Below, one piece after another: positions 33,393-42,168 of a stretch of DNA of 64,000 bases (position 1 is the stretch's first letter; every line of letters starts with the position of its first letter). Source of the stretch: a virus; the IMG/VR virus record IMGVR_UViG_3300005856_000023, positions 62,001 through 126,000 of that record. One strand, written 5' to 3'. The translations under genes and the position numbers were made by a program. Below the pieces are notes generated by a model. That model did not search any database and was not told the DNA's origin. It worked only from the letters and a program-made list of their open reading frames with translations.

Positions 33393-34430
33393 ATGAACAA
33401 TCTTAAACAAAAACTTGAACTGGAAAAGATTAAAAAGAAGGAAAGAGAAATTAGAAAGATATTTAAACATGCTAATTTGAAAGATTTTAATGTAGACGAT
33501 TTTAGTAAGAACGTAAACAACATTCCTTATCTTCAATATGCTCTCAACTTGGAAATGTATAACGATATGCTTTTTAAAATCAAATATGTAAATAAAGATC
33601 TATCAAATCTTGTATTTACAGTAGATAAGGATTATGAAGTTGAGATTTTAACAATAAACCTTAATGGACAATTAAGATGGTCAAAAATAGTAGAAGTAAG
33701 TGTACATCTAAATTTGGATGGATATAGCATACAACTAAAAGATGAATATGCTAACAATCTAAAAATGAAACAAACTAATTTTAAAGTATCTAGTGATCAT
33801 TCTTTACTTGTTTATGATGTTAGCAAACAGAAAATAATCAAAGCTACACCAAAGAAAATTTCTCGCAATCTAGACAACTATTGTTTTATTGGTTATCCAA
33901 AGAAACTATTCAACAATTATATAGAGATAGAGCGGTACGAAGATTTAGCTTTCATACCTTGTTCTTGGTTTGAATTTAAACCAGAACAAAAGTTAACTTT
34001 GTATGATATCTCAGTTGATGACTCTAATTATTGTTACTTTCATATTTCACCGGGCATATTTGTTGTAGATACTGCAATAGTGTATACACTACATACAGAA
34101 GAAGCAAAGAAAGAAGCCTTAGAAAAAATGTCACTCTCAAAAAATTTGATCTCATCAGAAAATATAAATAATTTCACATATGGTATAGATAAAAATGCTC
34201 TGTTTGGATTAATAGTTGGATCACAAACAAGTCAAGATTTGGGTTATAAATATAATCCAAAGGAATTTAAATTCAATGTTAATAGCATACAAGAGCTTAA
34301 AGAATTGCTAACAACAAAGTTAGCAGGTAAGTACACAATCTTTGATTACGTTTATGTTGATAATAAAAAACTAACTATAGGACAAGCATTCATAGCATTA
34401 ACAATTAAAGAACAGCTTGTTAAGAGATAA
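33393..34430 (+). CDS. Hint (intein-like) domain fused to an RNA polymerase beta' middle segment
   Basis: 345 residues. Residues about 75-225 look like a Hint/intein fold: EVEILTINLNGQLRWSKI (near block A), NFKVSSDHSLLVYD (block B, T/S..H), LTLYDISVDDSN (block F) and SPGIFVVDT (block G, usual VVHN then C/S/T). After that, TAIVYTLHTEEAKKEALEKM and LSKNLISS..FTYGIDKNALFGLIVGS align with the beta' segment right after the catalytic DGD (usual MAVHVPLS.EA..EA..LM). No Cys/Ser1 or upstream extein is present, so it may be a C-terminal split-intein half, a degenerate intein or a domesticated domain. Confidence 0.6.
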   Translation: MNNLKQKLELEKIKKKEREIRKIFKHANLKDFNVDDFSKNVNNIPYLQYALNLEMYNDMLFKIKYVNKDLSNLVFTVDKDYEVEILTINLNGQLRWSKIVEVSVHLNLDGYSIQLKDEYANNLKMKQTNFKVSSDHSLLVYDVSKQKIIKATPKKISRNLDNYCFIGYPKKLFNNYIEIERYEDLAFIPCSWFEFKPEQKLTLYDISVDDSNYCYFHISPGIFVVDTAIVYTLHTEEAKKEALEKMSLSKNLISSENINNFTYGIDKNALFGLIVGSQTSQDLGYKYNPKEFKFNVNSIQELKELLTTKLAGKYTIFDYVYVDNKKLTIGQAFIALTIKEQLVKR

Positions 34431-34434
34431 TTTT

Positions 34435-34965
34435 TCACCATAAAACAACAATAAAGGAACTAAGTTTTTCAAGATACTCATCTAAAACTCTAAGACTTTG
34501 TATACTTGTATTCTCTAACTCTTGTCTAATTTTTACAATAGCCTTAATTAATTCATTTGTAAATGATAAAATATCTGCTGATAATGCTTTAACACCATTT
34601 TTGTCTTGCAGATAATATGATTTTATTGCTCCTTCCAGAAAACCCTCAAGTATAAAATGATAAGTGTCGAAAATAATATCAGGGTCGTATGTTAGCAGAA
34701 AATTAAAGTTTTCATCATAAACACTATCGTTTATCTCTTTTATTATCAAGTTGTAGGAGTTAGCTGCTTTACTGAAGAAAGTTAGTTGTGGTATGTTACT
34801 CACAAAATCTAATTTATTGTAATTCTCTACAAGATATTTGCTTTTGATTTTGTTAAGTAGACTATGACCCATGGCTACAAATAGTGAGATTAGATTAACA
34901 ATATTAGGATCTAAGCCATATATTCTATCTACAGGTGTAAATAAAGGATAATTTTTTGTTTGCAT
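34435..34965 (-). CDS. Hypothetical protein
   Basis: 176 residues, helical, hydrophobic but without clear membrane segments. NIVNLISLFVAMGHSLLNKIKS near the N-terminus. Starts 3 bp after the stop of the 34969 gene, so co-transcribed. Not recognised. Confidence 0.6.
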   Translation of the reverse strand: MQTKNYPLFTPVDRIYGLDPNIVNLISLFVAMGHSLLNKIKSKYLVENYNKLDFVSNIPQLTFFSKAANSYNLIIKEINDSVYDENFNFLLTYDPDIIFDTYHFILEGFLEGAIKSYYLQDKNGVKALSADILSFTNELIKAIVKIRQELENTSIQSLRVLDEYLEKLSSFIVVLW

Positions 34966-34968
34966 AAT

Positions 34969-35523
34969 TTACTGCTTTACGTAAGGCCATAATATAGGTT
35001 TACAAAGTTGTTCAAATTGTTGTAAAGTAAAATTTTCTGCTTGTTTTAGTTTCCAAATAATAAACTCTTCAGGAATTACAAAGTCCTGATCTTCTAACAA
35101 TGACCATGGATTACCAATTACCCATTCACGAGGCAATAATAAATCCTGGTTGTGAACCTTCTCATGTATTGTTTTTGCAATTGGAATTATACCAACTTTC
35201 AAATCAAAATGCATCTTACATACAAGATTTGCTACATCGAATGTTGTCAGTATGTTCTGCTTCTGTTTGAGTAATGTATGTGTAGCAATCAAACATATCT
35301 CATATAATGTAAGTGGATAATGATGTAACTCTACTTCTACATCCATATAATGTTCGTTAGTTATTCTACAATATTCTCCATCATATTCCTGTCTGATCAT
35401 TGTTACAAATTGTTTGTATTCTTTGCTTGCACGAAATATTCTTTCTATGTTTTTAATGTAAGTTGATTCTTGTTTCTCACTGACAAATCCATCTATGGGC
35501 AAACCATATGATGTGACAAACAT
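34969..35523 (-). CDS. HNH-like (His-Me finger) candidate endonuclease
   Basis: 184 residues. VELHHYPLTLYEI followed about 50 residues later by VGIIPIAKTIHEKVHNQ resembles the H-N-H layout of small phage nucleases (DHH or LHH, then ..PL....H...H). No CxxC zinc pairs. The first 60 residues are charged and may bind DNA. Divergent from the 35547 gene with 23 bp between starts. Could also be a non-catalytic structural relative. Confidence 0.45.
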   Translation of the reverse strand: MFVTSYGLPIDGFVSEKQESTYIKNIERIFRASKEYKQFVTMIRQEYDGEYCRITNEHYMDVEVELHHYPLTLYEICLIATHTLLKQKQNILTTFDVANLVCKMHFDLKVGIIPIAKTIHEKVHNQDLLLPREWVIGNPWSLLEDQDFVIPEEFIIWKLKQAENFTLQQFEQLCKPILWPYVKQ

Positions 35524-35546
35524 GACTTTTAAAAGCTCATGGAATT

Positions 35547-35981
35547 ATGGCAAACCAAAGCAGCAGACAAGATCTGAGTCGCATATACGATGATATTGTT
35601 ATACTAAAAGAAAAATACGATGAACAACAACAACATATACAACAACTATTAAGTTTAAATCAAAAAGTTGATTTCTTGATTGAAGAAATGAAAAGAATAT
35701 CAAAAGAACTAACAAAAGTAAGTGACATATTAGTTCAGCAAGCAACAATAAAAAAAGAGATTGAGATGTTAGATTATAGAACGAAGAATGAGATAACTAA
35801 AGATCTACAAATTTTGAATGAGAGAATTAAGTATGTGGAATTACAAACTGAGGAAATAAAAAATAAACTAGCTCAAGGAGAGAATAAGATAAGTGATATG
35901 ATAAAGACTTTGATACTCATGCTACTAGGCTTTATGGTAGGATTGTTTAGCAAAATAATTGAGAAATTTATCTCACAGTAA
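35547..35981 (+). CDS. Coiled-coil protein with C-terminal membrane anchor
   Basis: 144 residues. Residues about 10-115 are coiled-coil (DIVILKEKYDEQQQHIQQLLSL...), then one membrane helix (MIKTLILMLLGFMVGLFSKII). The tail-anchored layout recalls XhlA-like holin partners or accessory lysis proteins, but the lysis group here is 17 kb away, so this is only a resemblance. Confidence 0.6.
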   Translation: MANQSSRQDLSRIYDDIVILKEKYDEQQQHIQQLLSLNQKVDFLIEEMKRISKELTKVSDILVQQATIKKEIEMLDYRTKNEITKDLQILNERIKYVELQTEEIKNKLAQGENKISDMIKTLILMLLGFMVGLFSKIIEKFISQ

Positions 35982-36006
35982 GTTAATGACTACAGCAAAC
36001 AGATAA

Positions 36007-37449
36007 ATGTTTAACTATCCTCAATCTCATTTTAAAGAGAATCTATATCAAACACGAGATTTTATATACAATTTATTTAATGATATTGCTCAGAAGTATT
36101 TAAAGGTTTACAAAGAGATTTTAAAACAAATAAGAGAAAGACAATTAGTTATGGATGACATAAGATCTATGGTTTATGACATAGATAATAATCTAGCATC
36201 AGATGAATTATTTATGTCTGTTTTGGAAAAAATTGTAATAAAGTTTAATGTTGTTAATCTTGTTAACATCGGAGCTGCAGAACAAACTATACAGAAATTC
36301 ATACCTACTCTGAAAGCAAGAGATATTGAGTTGTATGCTCTCATATTTTCAATTTATTCAGCATTCGGATATCTAGAGTATTGGTTTATCAGACATTCTT
36401 TGGATACAACAAAACTCAAAATAATTGAGAATATCTATGGTAATTTTGTTAACATTATATCTTTCAATCCATTTATTGAAAGAGTTATAACAGATCATCT
36501 ATTTAGTGAAACTAAACCAACACCAGAAAAGATAAAACAGCTTATAGAGAAGATATTGGGAAATGAAGTTATACTGTATCCAGTTTACATTATAAAAAAT
36601 GATAGTGGATTGTTTTACTACATAGCTGAAGAAAATGTTTACTTGCTAGCAAACAGTGAAGACAGACTTTTCATACCAAACTTTATTCCAGCTAACAAAA
36701 AGATAAAAACAACGTATTTTGTAACATTAAATCAGGCTTATATTGATTACAACTACTTCATACAAAAAATTAAGCAACTGTTAAATTCAACTGATGTTTA
36801 TAATATTGTGATAGAGAATACAATCATATCTCTTACTCCTGTTCAACTTTTAATTGCTTTCATATGTGCGTATTTAATTATACACAATTATACAGAGACC
36901 GGAATTATAACAACTATAGATGTTCCGAATTCAATTACATTACCTGATCCTAACTATATGGATTTAATTGAAAGTCTCGTTACAGATAACAAGAGTAGGA
37001 TTTGTTTAATTGATTTATCATCTATATTCTGGAAAGCTCTACCTAGGAACTTGGTAAATGTAATTAACAGTAATCCTATTATGAGTTATATAGCTTTACT
37101 TGGTTTTATATCTTTATTAACAGACATAGATATAGATCTTATTAACATAATAAATGTAAGTTGGTTTAACTCCTTTGTTATGTATCCCTATAAATTATTG
37201 CACTCTCTAAACAAATTATATTTGTCAACAGAACATGATTATATCACTATAGAAAGTTTCTATAACATAATGGAAACGACTCACGCTTCTGCTGATTATA
37301 TTAGTCTTGATGGTAATCTAATCAAAAAATATGTTAATAAAAACATCGGCTTTGATTATAGATATGCCATATTAATCAATAGCAATGTACAAACTGTTGG
37401 TGAAATTTTTAATCCGGTTTTGTTAGCTAGAGCTCTACTATCATTATAA
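36007..37449 (+). CDS. Hypothetical protein, possibly structural
   Basis: 480 residues, mostly helical with Ile/Asn/Tyr richness. A hydrophobic region lies at about residues 275-305 (IISLTPVQLLIAFICAYLII). No motif recognised. 25 bp after the coiled-coil gene and convergent with the beta' piece at 37453 (stop codons 3 bp apart). Confidence 0.6.
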   Translation: MFNYPQSHFKENLYQTRDFIYNLFNDIAQKYLKVYKEILKQIRERQLVMDDIRSMVYDIDNNLASDELFMSVLEKIVIKFNVVNLVNIGAAEQTIQKFIPTLKARDIELYALIFSIYSAFGYLEYWFIRHSLDTTKLKIIENIYGNFVNIISFNPFIERVITDHLFSETKPTPEKIKQLIEKILGNEVILYPVYIIKNDSGLFYYIAEENVYLLANSEDRLFIPNFIPANKKIKTTYFVTLNQAYIDYNYFIQKIKQLLNSTDVYNIVIENTIISLTPVQLLIAFICAYLIIHNYTETGIITTIDVPNSITLPDPNYMDLIESLVTDNKSRICLIDLSSIFWKALPRNLVNVINSNPIMSYIALLGFISLLTDIDIDLINIINVSWFNSFVMYPYKLLHSLNKLYLSTEHDYITIESFYNIMETTHASADYISLDGNLIKKYVNKNIGFDYRYAILINSNVQTVGEIFNPVLLARALLSL

Positions 37450-37452
37450 TTT

Positions 37453-38379
37453 TTACATTCCACCTTTTTTGAGTGAACTAATTAAATCTTGAGCTGTTTT
37501 ATGTATTACTTTTGCGCGAGCACCTGTATGCATAGACTTTAGTAGACCTGTGTATGCAAATTCAGATATCGCATGAGCTGATAATACACCAAGTTGTTTT
37601 GAGTTTAGTTTCTCATATATAAGCCCAGCACAACGTTTACAAATTTTGTTATTAGGTAATGTGCAATATATAGGTGAGTACATTTTGACCTCTTTGCCCA
37701 CAAATTTATCTATATTAGTTTCATCCAACAATATATCCACATCCTTTTGCTTTATGAATCTGTATAGGAATCTATGTTTATTTTTGTCTGTTATAGTTAC
37801 ATTTAATAAATCTTTTGGTTCACATATTTTATTTACATCAACTTCAACGTTTAAAGCATAAATGGCTTGTCTTAGAAAGTATCCTGGTTTTTGAGTAAAC
37901 ATAACTCTATCCAATATACCTTTTCTAGCAGCATTAGCATAATCAAAGAATTCACGTTGATTGATACCTTTTGCTAGAGAGTTTACTACAGGCCTGGGTA
38001 TAACCTTATTTCTAACATCTACAAAGTATCCTCTGCTTATGGCTAGTTGTTTGATGTTGTTTCTTGCAGCGCCAATCTTCATAGCATACACACTTGGATT
38101 ATTAAACGTAGCATATTTATCAAAATACTGTTTGCTATATTCCTCTAATTTTTTATCATAGGTATCCGGATCAACTTTATCACTTAAATCCTTTACTTCC
38201 ATTATAACATAATCCTTATAACTAGTTGTCATACCTAGCATTGTTGCTAGCTCAAATCCGATTTTTTGTAATGCAGCAATTAATTTAGCAGTTGTTTCTG
38301 GTCCATATTCATTAAATACTTGTCTTAAAAATGTATTTAGATCTTTTTTTGATTTAAAAGTGATTTTGTTAATATCCAT
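37453..38379 (-). CDS. RNA polymerase beta' C-terminal-type piece (set X)
   Basis: 308 residues aligning to the beta' region from just before the bridge helix to the trigger loop. GAARNNIKQLAISRG corresponds to SGARG..QI.QL. NSLAKGINQREFFDYANAARKGILDR then PGYFLRQAI is the bridge helix. CTLPNNKICKRCAG gives zinc Cys. LSAHAISEFAYTGLLKSMHTGARAK stands where [23 protein letters not shown] is expected, so the trigger loop is strongly altered. It starts about where the Hint-beta' gene ends, suggesting both belong to one enzyme. 12 bp downstream of the ligase stop. Confidence 0.75.
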   Translation of the reverse strand: MDINKITFKSKKDLNTFLRQVFNEYGPETTAKLIAALQKIGFELATMLGMTTSYKDYVIMEVKDLSDKVDPDTYDKKLEEYSKQYFDKYATFNNPSVYAMKIGAARNNIKQLAISRGYFVDVRNKVIPRPVVNSLAKGINQREFFDYANAARKGILDRVMFTQKPGYFLRQAIYALNVEVDVNKICEPKDLLNVTITDKNKHRFLYRFIKQKDVDILLDETNIDKFVGKEVKMYSPIYCTLPNNKICKRCAGLIYEKLNSKQLGVLSAHAISEFAYTGLLKSMHTGARAKVIHKTAQDLISSLKKGGM

Positions 38380-38390
38380 AATTACTCAGC

Positions 38391-39272
38391 TCAAGATAAC
38401 TTCAAGAGTTGTTTTTGTTCTAGTAACTGAGCAAAATCTTTATCAAAATCGGTTGCATAGAAGCCAACAAATATCGGAACTCTAGGAATACCGGCTTCTG
38501 TATAATGCATACTCTTTATGTTTAGCTTTTTGCCAATAAACTTTTGTTTATGTTCTGCCACAAATCTTCTTTGTTCCTCTGTCAAACCAGAACCGACATT
38601 AAATCTATGACCCTTGTACTCACAAACAAAAGCTTTTGCTCTACTGTTTTGAATGATAACGTCCACAACTTTAACATCTATATCTACAAATAGTTTAGCT
38701 TTGATCCAGTTAGATGTTCTGCTTGGAACATAAAAGTGTCCAGCTTTCTTAAACATAGCTCCTTCAAAACCTCTATTGTAATATTGTTTAGCAATTTCCA
38801 TAAAATATTTTCTACTATTTTTTGTAGCTCGTATATGTGGGACATATTTAAATCTCTTATCCTTAGTTGAGATATATTTTAATAACTTTTGTAGTTCTTG
38901 TTTACGTTCTTCATATGGAACTTCATAAACTTTGCCTTTTAGTATTGTATCTTGATCAACTATATCAAAAACATAGATTTTTATATTGTTTTGTATATGC
39001 TTTGATTTTGTTTCTGATCTAATTGACATAGTTTGCCAAACATTATTTGCAAAACTTTCACAATCTAAAACATATCCTCTTGGTATCTGTTTGATTATAT
39101 CTTTGTCAACATCAATATATAGAGTGTTTCCATATCTGCTTATAATATTACCGTCACTAAAAATGAGAGTTCTCAATCCATCTATCTTATATTCGTAAAA
39201 CCAATTGTTATGTTCAATTGTTTTGTCTGACACATCCTGCAACAATTTACCTAATGCTATATGTACTTGCAT
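38391..39272 (-). CDS. ATP-dependent DNA ligase
   Basis: 293 residues. Motif I EYKIDGLR (Lys29 would carry AMP), motif III VLDCES (usual DGE), IIIa YVFDIV, IV EGAMFKK, V WIKAKL, then an OB-fold C-terminus. The compact two-domain form is typical of phage ligases. Seals nicks in replication or repair. The start is the ATG at 39272, with an in-frame TTG before it. It faces the spike gene with about 20 bp between starts. Confidence 0.9.
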   Translation of the reverse strand: MQVHIALGKLLQDVSDKTIEHNNWFYEYKIDGLRTLIFSDGNIISRYGNTLYIDVDKDIIKQIPRGYVLDCESFANNVWQTMSIRSETKSKHIQNNIKIYVFDIVDQDTILKGKVYEVPYEERKQELQKLLKYISTKDKRFKYVPHIRATKNSRKYFMEIAKQYYNRGFEGAMFKKAGHFYVPSRTSNWIKAKLFVDIDVKVVDVIIQNSRAKAFVCEYKGHRFNVGSGLTEEQRRFVAEHKQKFIGKKLNIKSMHYTEAGIPRVPIFVGFYATDFDKDFAQLLEQKQLLKLS

Positions 39273-39294
39273 CAATAACGGAGCTGCTAATCAA

Positions 39295-42168
39295 ATGTTA
39301 GAGTTGGGTATAGTATTGGGATTTGATTTTGATCAACAAGAGGGTAAAACTTTTAAAATTAAAGATTATGATTATCCTACATTTGAACAAGGTTTATACA
39401 AAGTGTTATTACTTAGAGAACCGAAAAGAACTATTAAAGCATTTCCCATATCTACTTCTGTTTATGTGTATGGAAGAAATTTAGCTTATAGCTATCCTTA
39501 CATAGCTATAGGTTCTCTTGTCTTGGTTTATATGTGGCCAGAATCAGATCTAGGTATTATAATAGGTTCTCCACAAATTATAAAAGAAGGAGAATTGCTA
39601 AGAAATATGACAACTTTATACAAATCTATTTTGGGTAATAACATTGTTGTTACAGAACCAAGTTATTTTCACAATCAATACACTAGTGGTTTAGTTGTTG
39701 GACATCCTGATGCTTTGTGTAATATTGGAACATTGTTTGGAGCAAAAACGAATGAATTTATTGATATCAATGTTAGTTTTGATGATTTGATTAAAAACAA
39801 TATTCATTTACTTACAGGTTTATCCAAACATTTAAATGTAGATGAAAAAGCATTGTTTGCACAAACAAGACTAAATGCTGAAATAAATAATGAACAGCCT
39901 TTTCAATTCAAAGTTCCTAACATATCTTTTCCAATAGGTTCGTCATTCTTATTACACAGAAGCAGACCCTTGTTGTTAGATTTGTTAAATCAAGATGATA
40001 AAAATTACAATCAAATCTCTAGTGGAAGAGAATCATATATGGATCACATACTTGTACATAGCAAAGTGCATACATATAATCTGAACAATCTAATCATAAA
40101 TCAGTACAATAATACTGGCTTGTTTAATGCTAGAATTGTAGAATATAAGACTGAAGATAGTAGGATAGTTAATGTAGGTGGATCAAAAGTGGATGAATCA
40201 ATTGCTTACAGCAAAAAATTCTACTACCAACCACTTGTTAGTATCAATAATGACACTATTGTGATTAGAGAAAAAGTAGAAACCTTACCCTTTGAAAAAC
40301 CTTATCTACATAGAAGAGTTAGCAAAACATTTAATTTTGAAAAAAGATTATTTGTGAAGCAGGAAAATTTTGCAAATTATTATCAATTTACAACTAGACT
40401 TGATGCAACGGAAAGGTCAATAGTTCATTCTATAATAACACAACAAACAGCAGATACCCAGTCTATAGTAGGTCTACAAGTTGAAACTAAAAATATTAGT
40501 AACAATAATATCATACGTTCAACAATTGAGATACAAAACAATAGAATATTGCTTGTAGTTGAACAAGGTGCAGATCAATCAATAATTGAAATGACTCCTA
40601 CAAAAATTACAATACATGCAAAGCAAATAGAGATATTAGGTGAAAACATATCGATACTAAGTAGTAATCCTATCAAAGGTTATATACTTAGATCTGTGTA
40701 TGCAGATCAACGCGCACCAGGTCCATCTGTTTCTTATCATCCATATAATGTTAAGGTTTCATCTTACATACAAAATGGTAATAATACTCAAAACATACTT
40801 TCACCAACATACAGTAATTCAGGTACAAATTCTAAACTAAGAATTATAACGGAAACAAAATTAAAAACTATGCTACTTAACACTACAGATCAAACTATTA
40901 GAGAATTAAGTAATTTGTTTGAGTCAATAAAAAGAGAAGTTAAAAGATTAAAACCTAATAATGTAGACAACTTACTTTCGAAAATATGTAATTTATTTTC
41001 CATTTTGTCTATGATACCAGCTGCTATAACACAACTATTGATCAATTTAGCTTCGGCTGCTTTACCTTTGTTAATAAGCCAACTATCAAGTATAGTTAAT
41101 ACAATCTTAAGAGTTATTGATAATGTAATAAGTTCAATTACAAATATTATTCAACGAAGTCCTATATTTCATTTACTAAAACAAATATCTAATGTTTTAG
41201 CTTCCTTTCTAGCTGCAATTTTACAATCTATAAATGCTTTACTTAATGATATTAGTTCATTACTGAGTAACATTGGCTTTAGCATTAATAATATACTAGA
41301 TGTTACTCTACCATTATTAGCACTGGCAGAATGTATTGTAAGTTACATAAGGACAATTCGTAACGAAAATCCTGCTCTTTCTATTGATCCGATAGATGAT
41401 ATAATTAACGATAGCAATCCAAATAAATTAACAGACTACAAAGTCAAAATAAAAGGAAAACGTCTAGAATTAGATTCACAAACATATACCATAAATGGTT
41501 CTCATGCAAACATAGATAGAGAACAAATGATGAGTTTAATAAACAATGAAACTGTTAATAGTTTGAATTTATATGATGGCTTAATAACTTTGCTTGAAGG
41601 TGGTATGTTGCAAATAATCAATGGTAGTTATCTAAATCTGAATGAATATAATATAACTTCTGGTATCATCAAATTTGGTTCTGGTAGAATTGGCAATATA
41701 GCAATTAATCATGGTCATGCTAATGTCAAGTCGGGTAATATAGTTATTGATAACAATAATAGGGAAATTATAATCAATCTTTTGTTACAAGGACAGTTTG
41801 TTACCGGCGGTAGCACTGGTACTACCAGCAGTAGCAATGTTATTGAATTCACAATGGAAATACAAACAACTACAAATACAAGTGATGTTCTAACAGATTT
41901 TGTAAATCCAGATCTCTTAACTTTTAATGAAAAAGCGCTACAAGAACTATCTAGAATGATTGAGAATATTGCTCCATCTGATAAATTCGACAAAAACATA
42001 AATATACAACCAGATGAATTAAATAATGTCTTAAAAGATATACAAAAAACTATTAATGAGTCATATAATCAAACCATAAATAAATTCAACAAAAACATAA
42101 ATATACTAACAAATGAATTAAATAATGTCTTAAAAGATATACAAAAAACTATTTCTCAAATATGTTAA
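39295..42168 (+). CDS. Baseplate central spike/hub protein with OB fold
   Basis: 957 residues from the ATG at 39295. Near the N-terminus, YPYIAIGSLVLVYMWPESDLGIIIGSPQ matches the gp5/VgrG-type OB fold (..G..V.V.F..GD...P.I.G). IEMTPTKITIHAKQIEILGENISIL (about 435-460) is short-strand repeat typical of spike prisms. A hydrophobic helical block (about 560-680, IPAAITQLLINLASAALPLLI...) is unusual for a spike. The C-terminus carries a 33-residue tandem repeat (FDKNINIQPDELNNVLKDI). Its stop overlaps the end of rpoB. Confidence 0.65.
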   Translation: MLELGIVLGFDFDQQEGKTFKIKDYDYPTFEQGLYKVLLLREPKRTIKAFPISTSVYVYGRNLAYSYPYIAIGSLVLVYMWPESDLGIIIGSPQIIKEGELLRNMTTLYKSILGNNIVVTEPSYFHNQYTSGLVVGHPDALCNIGTLFGAKTNEFIDINVSFDDLIKNNIHLLTGLSKHLNVDEKALFAQTRLNAEINNEQPFQFKVPNISFPIGSSFLLHRSRPLLLDLLNQDDKNYNQISSGRESYMDHILVHSKVHTYNLNNLIINQYNNTGLFNARIVEYKTEDSRIVNVGGSKVDESIAYSKKFYYQPLVSINNDTIVIREKVETLPFEKPYLHRRVSKTFNFEKRLFVKQENFANYYQFTTRLDATERSIVHSIITQQTADTQSIVGLQVETKNISNNNIIRSTIEIQNNRILLVVEQGADQSIIEMTPTKITIHAKQIEILGENISILSSNPIKGYILRSVYADQRAPGPSVSYHPYNVKVSSYIQNGNNTQNILSPTYSNSGTNSKLRIITETKLKTMLLNTTDQTIRELSNLFESIKREVKRLKPNNVDNLLSKICNLFSILSMIPAAITQLLINLASAALPLLISQLSSIVNTILRVIDNVISSITNIIQRSPIFHLLKQISNVLASFLAAILQSINALLNDISSLLSNIGFSINNILDVTLPLLALAECIVSYIRTIRNENPALSIDPIDDIINDSNPNKLTDYKVKIKGKRLELDSQTYTINGSHANIDREQMMSLINNETVNSLNLYDGLITLLEGGMLQIINGSYLNLNEYNITSGIIKFGSGRIGNIAINHGHANVKSGNIVIDNNNREIIINLLLQGQFVTGGSTGTTSSSNVIEFTMEIQTTTNTSDVLTDFVNPDLLTFNEKALQELSRMIENIAPSDKFDKNINIQPDELNNVLKDIQKTINESYNQTINKFNKNINILTNELNNVLKDIQKTISQIC
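41981..42165 (+). repeat. In-frame 99-bp tandem repeat in the spike gene
   Basis: Two nearly identical units, starting at 41981 and 42080, encode (KF)(D/N)KNINI....ELNNVLKDIQKTI. The period is 33 codons. Confidence 0.75.
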
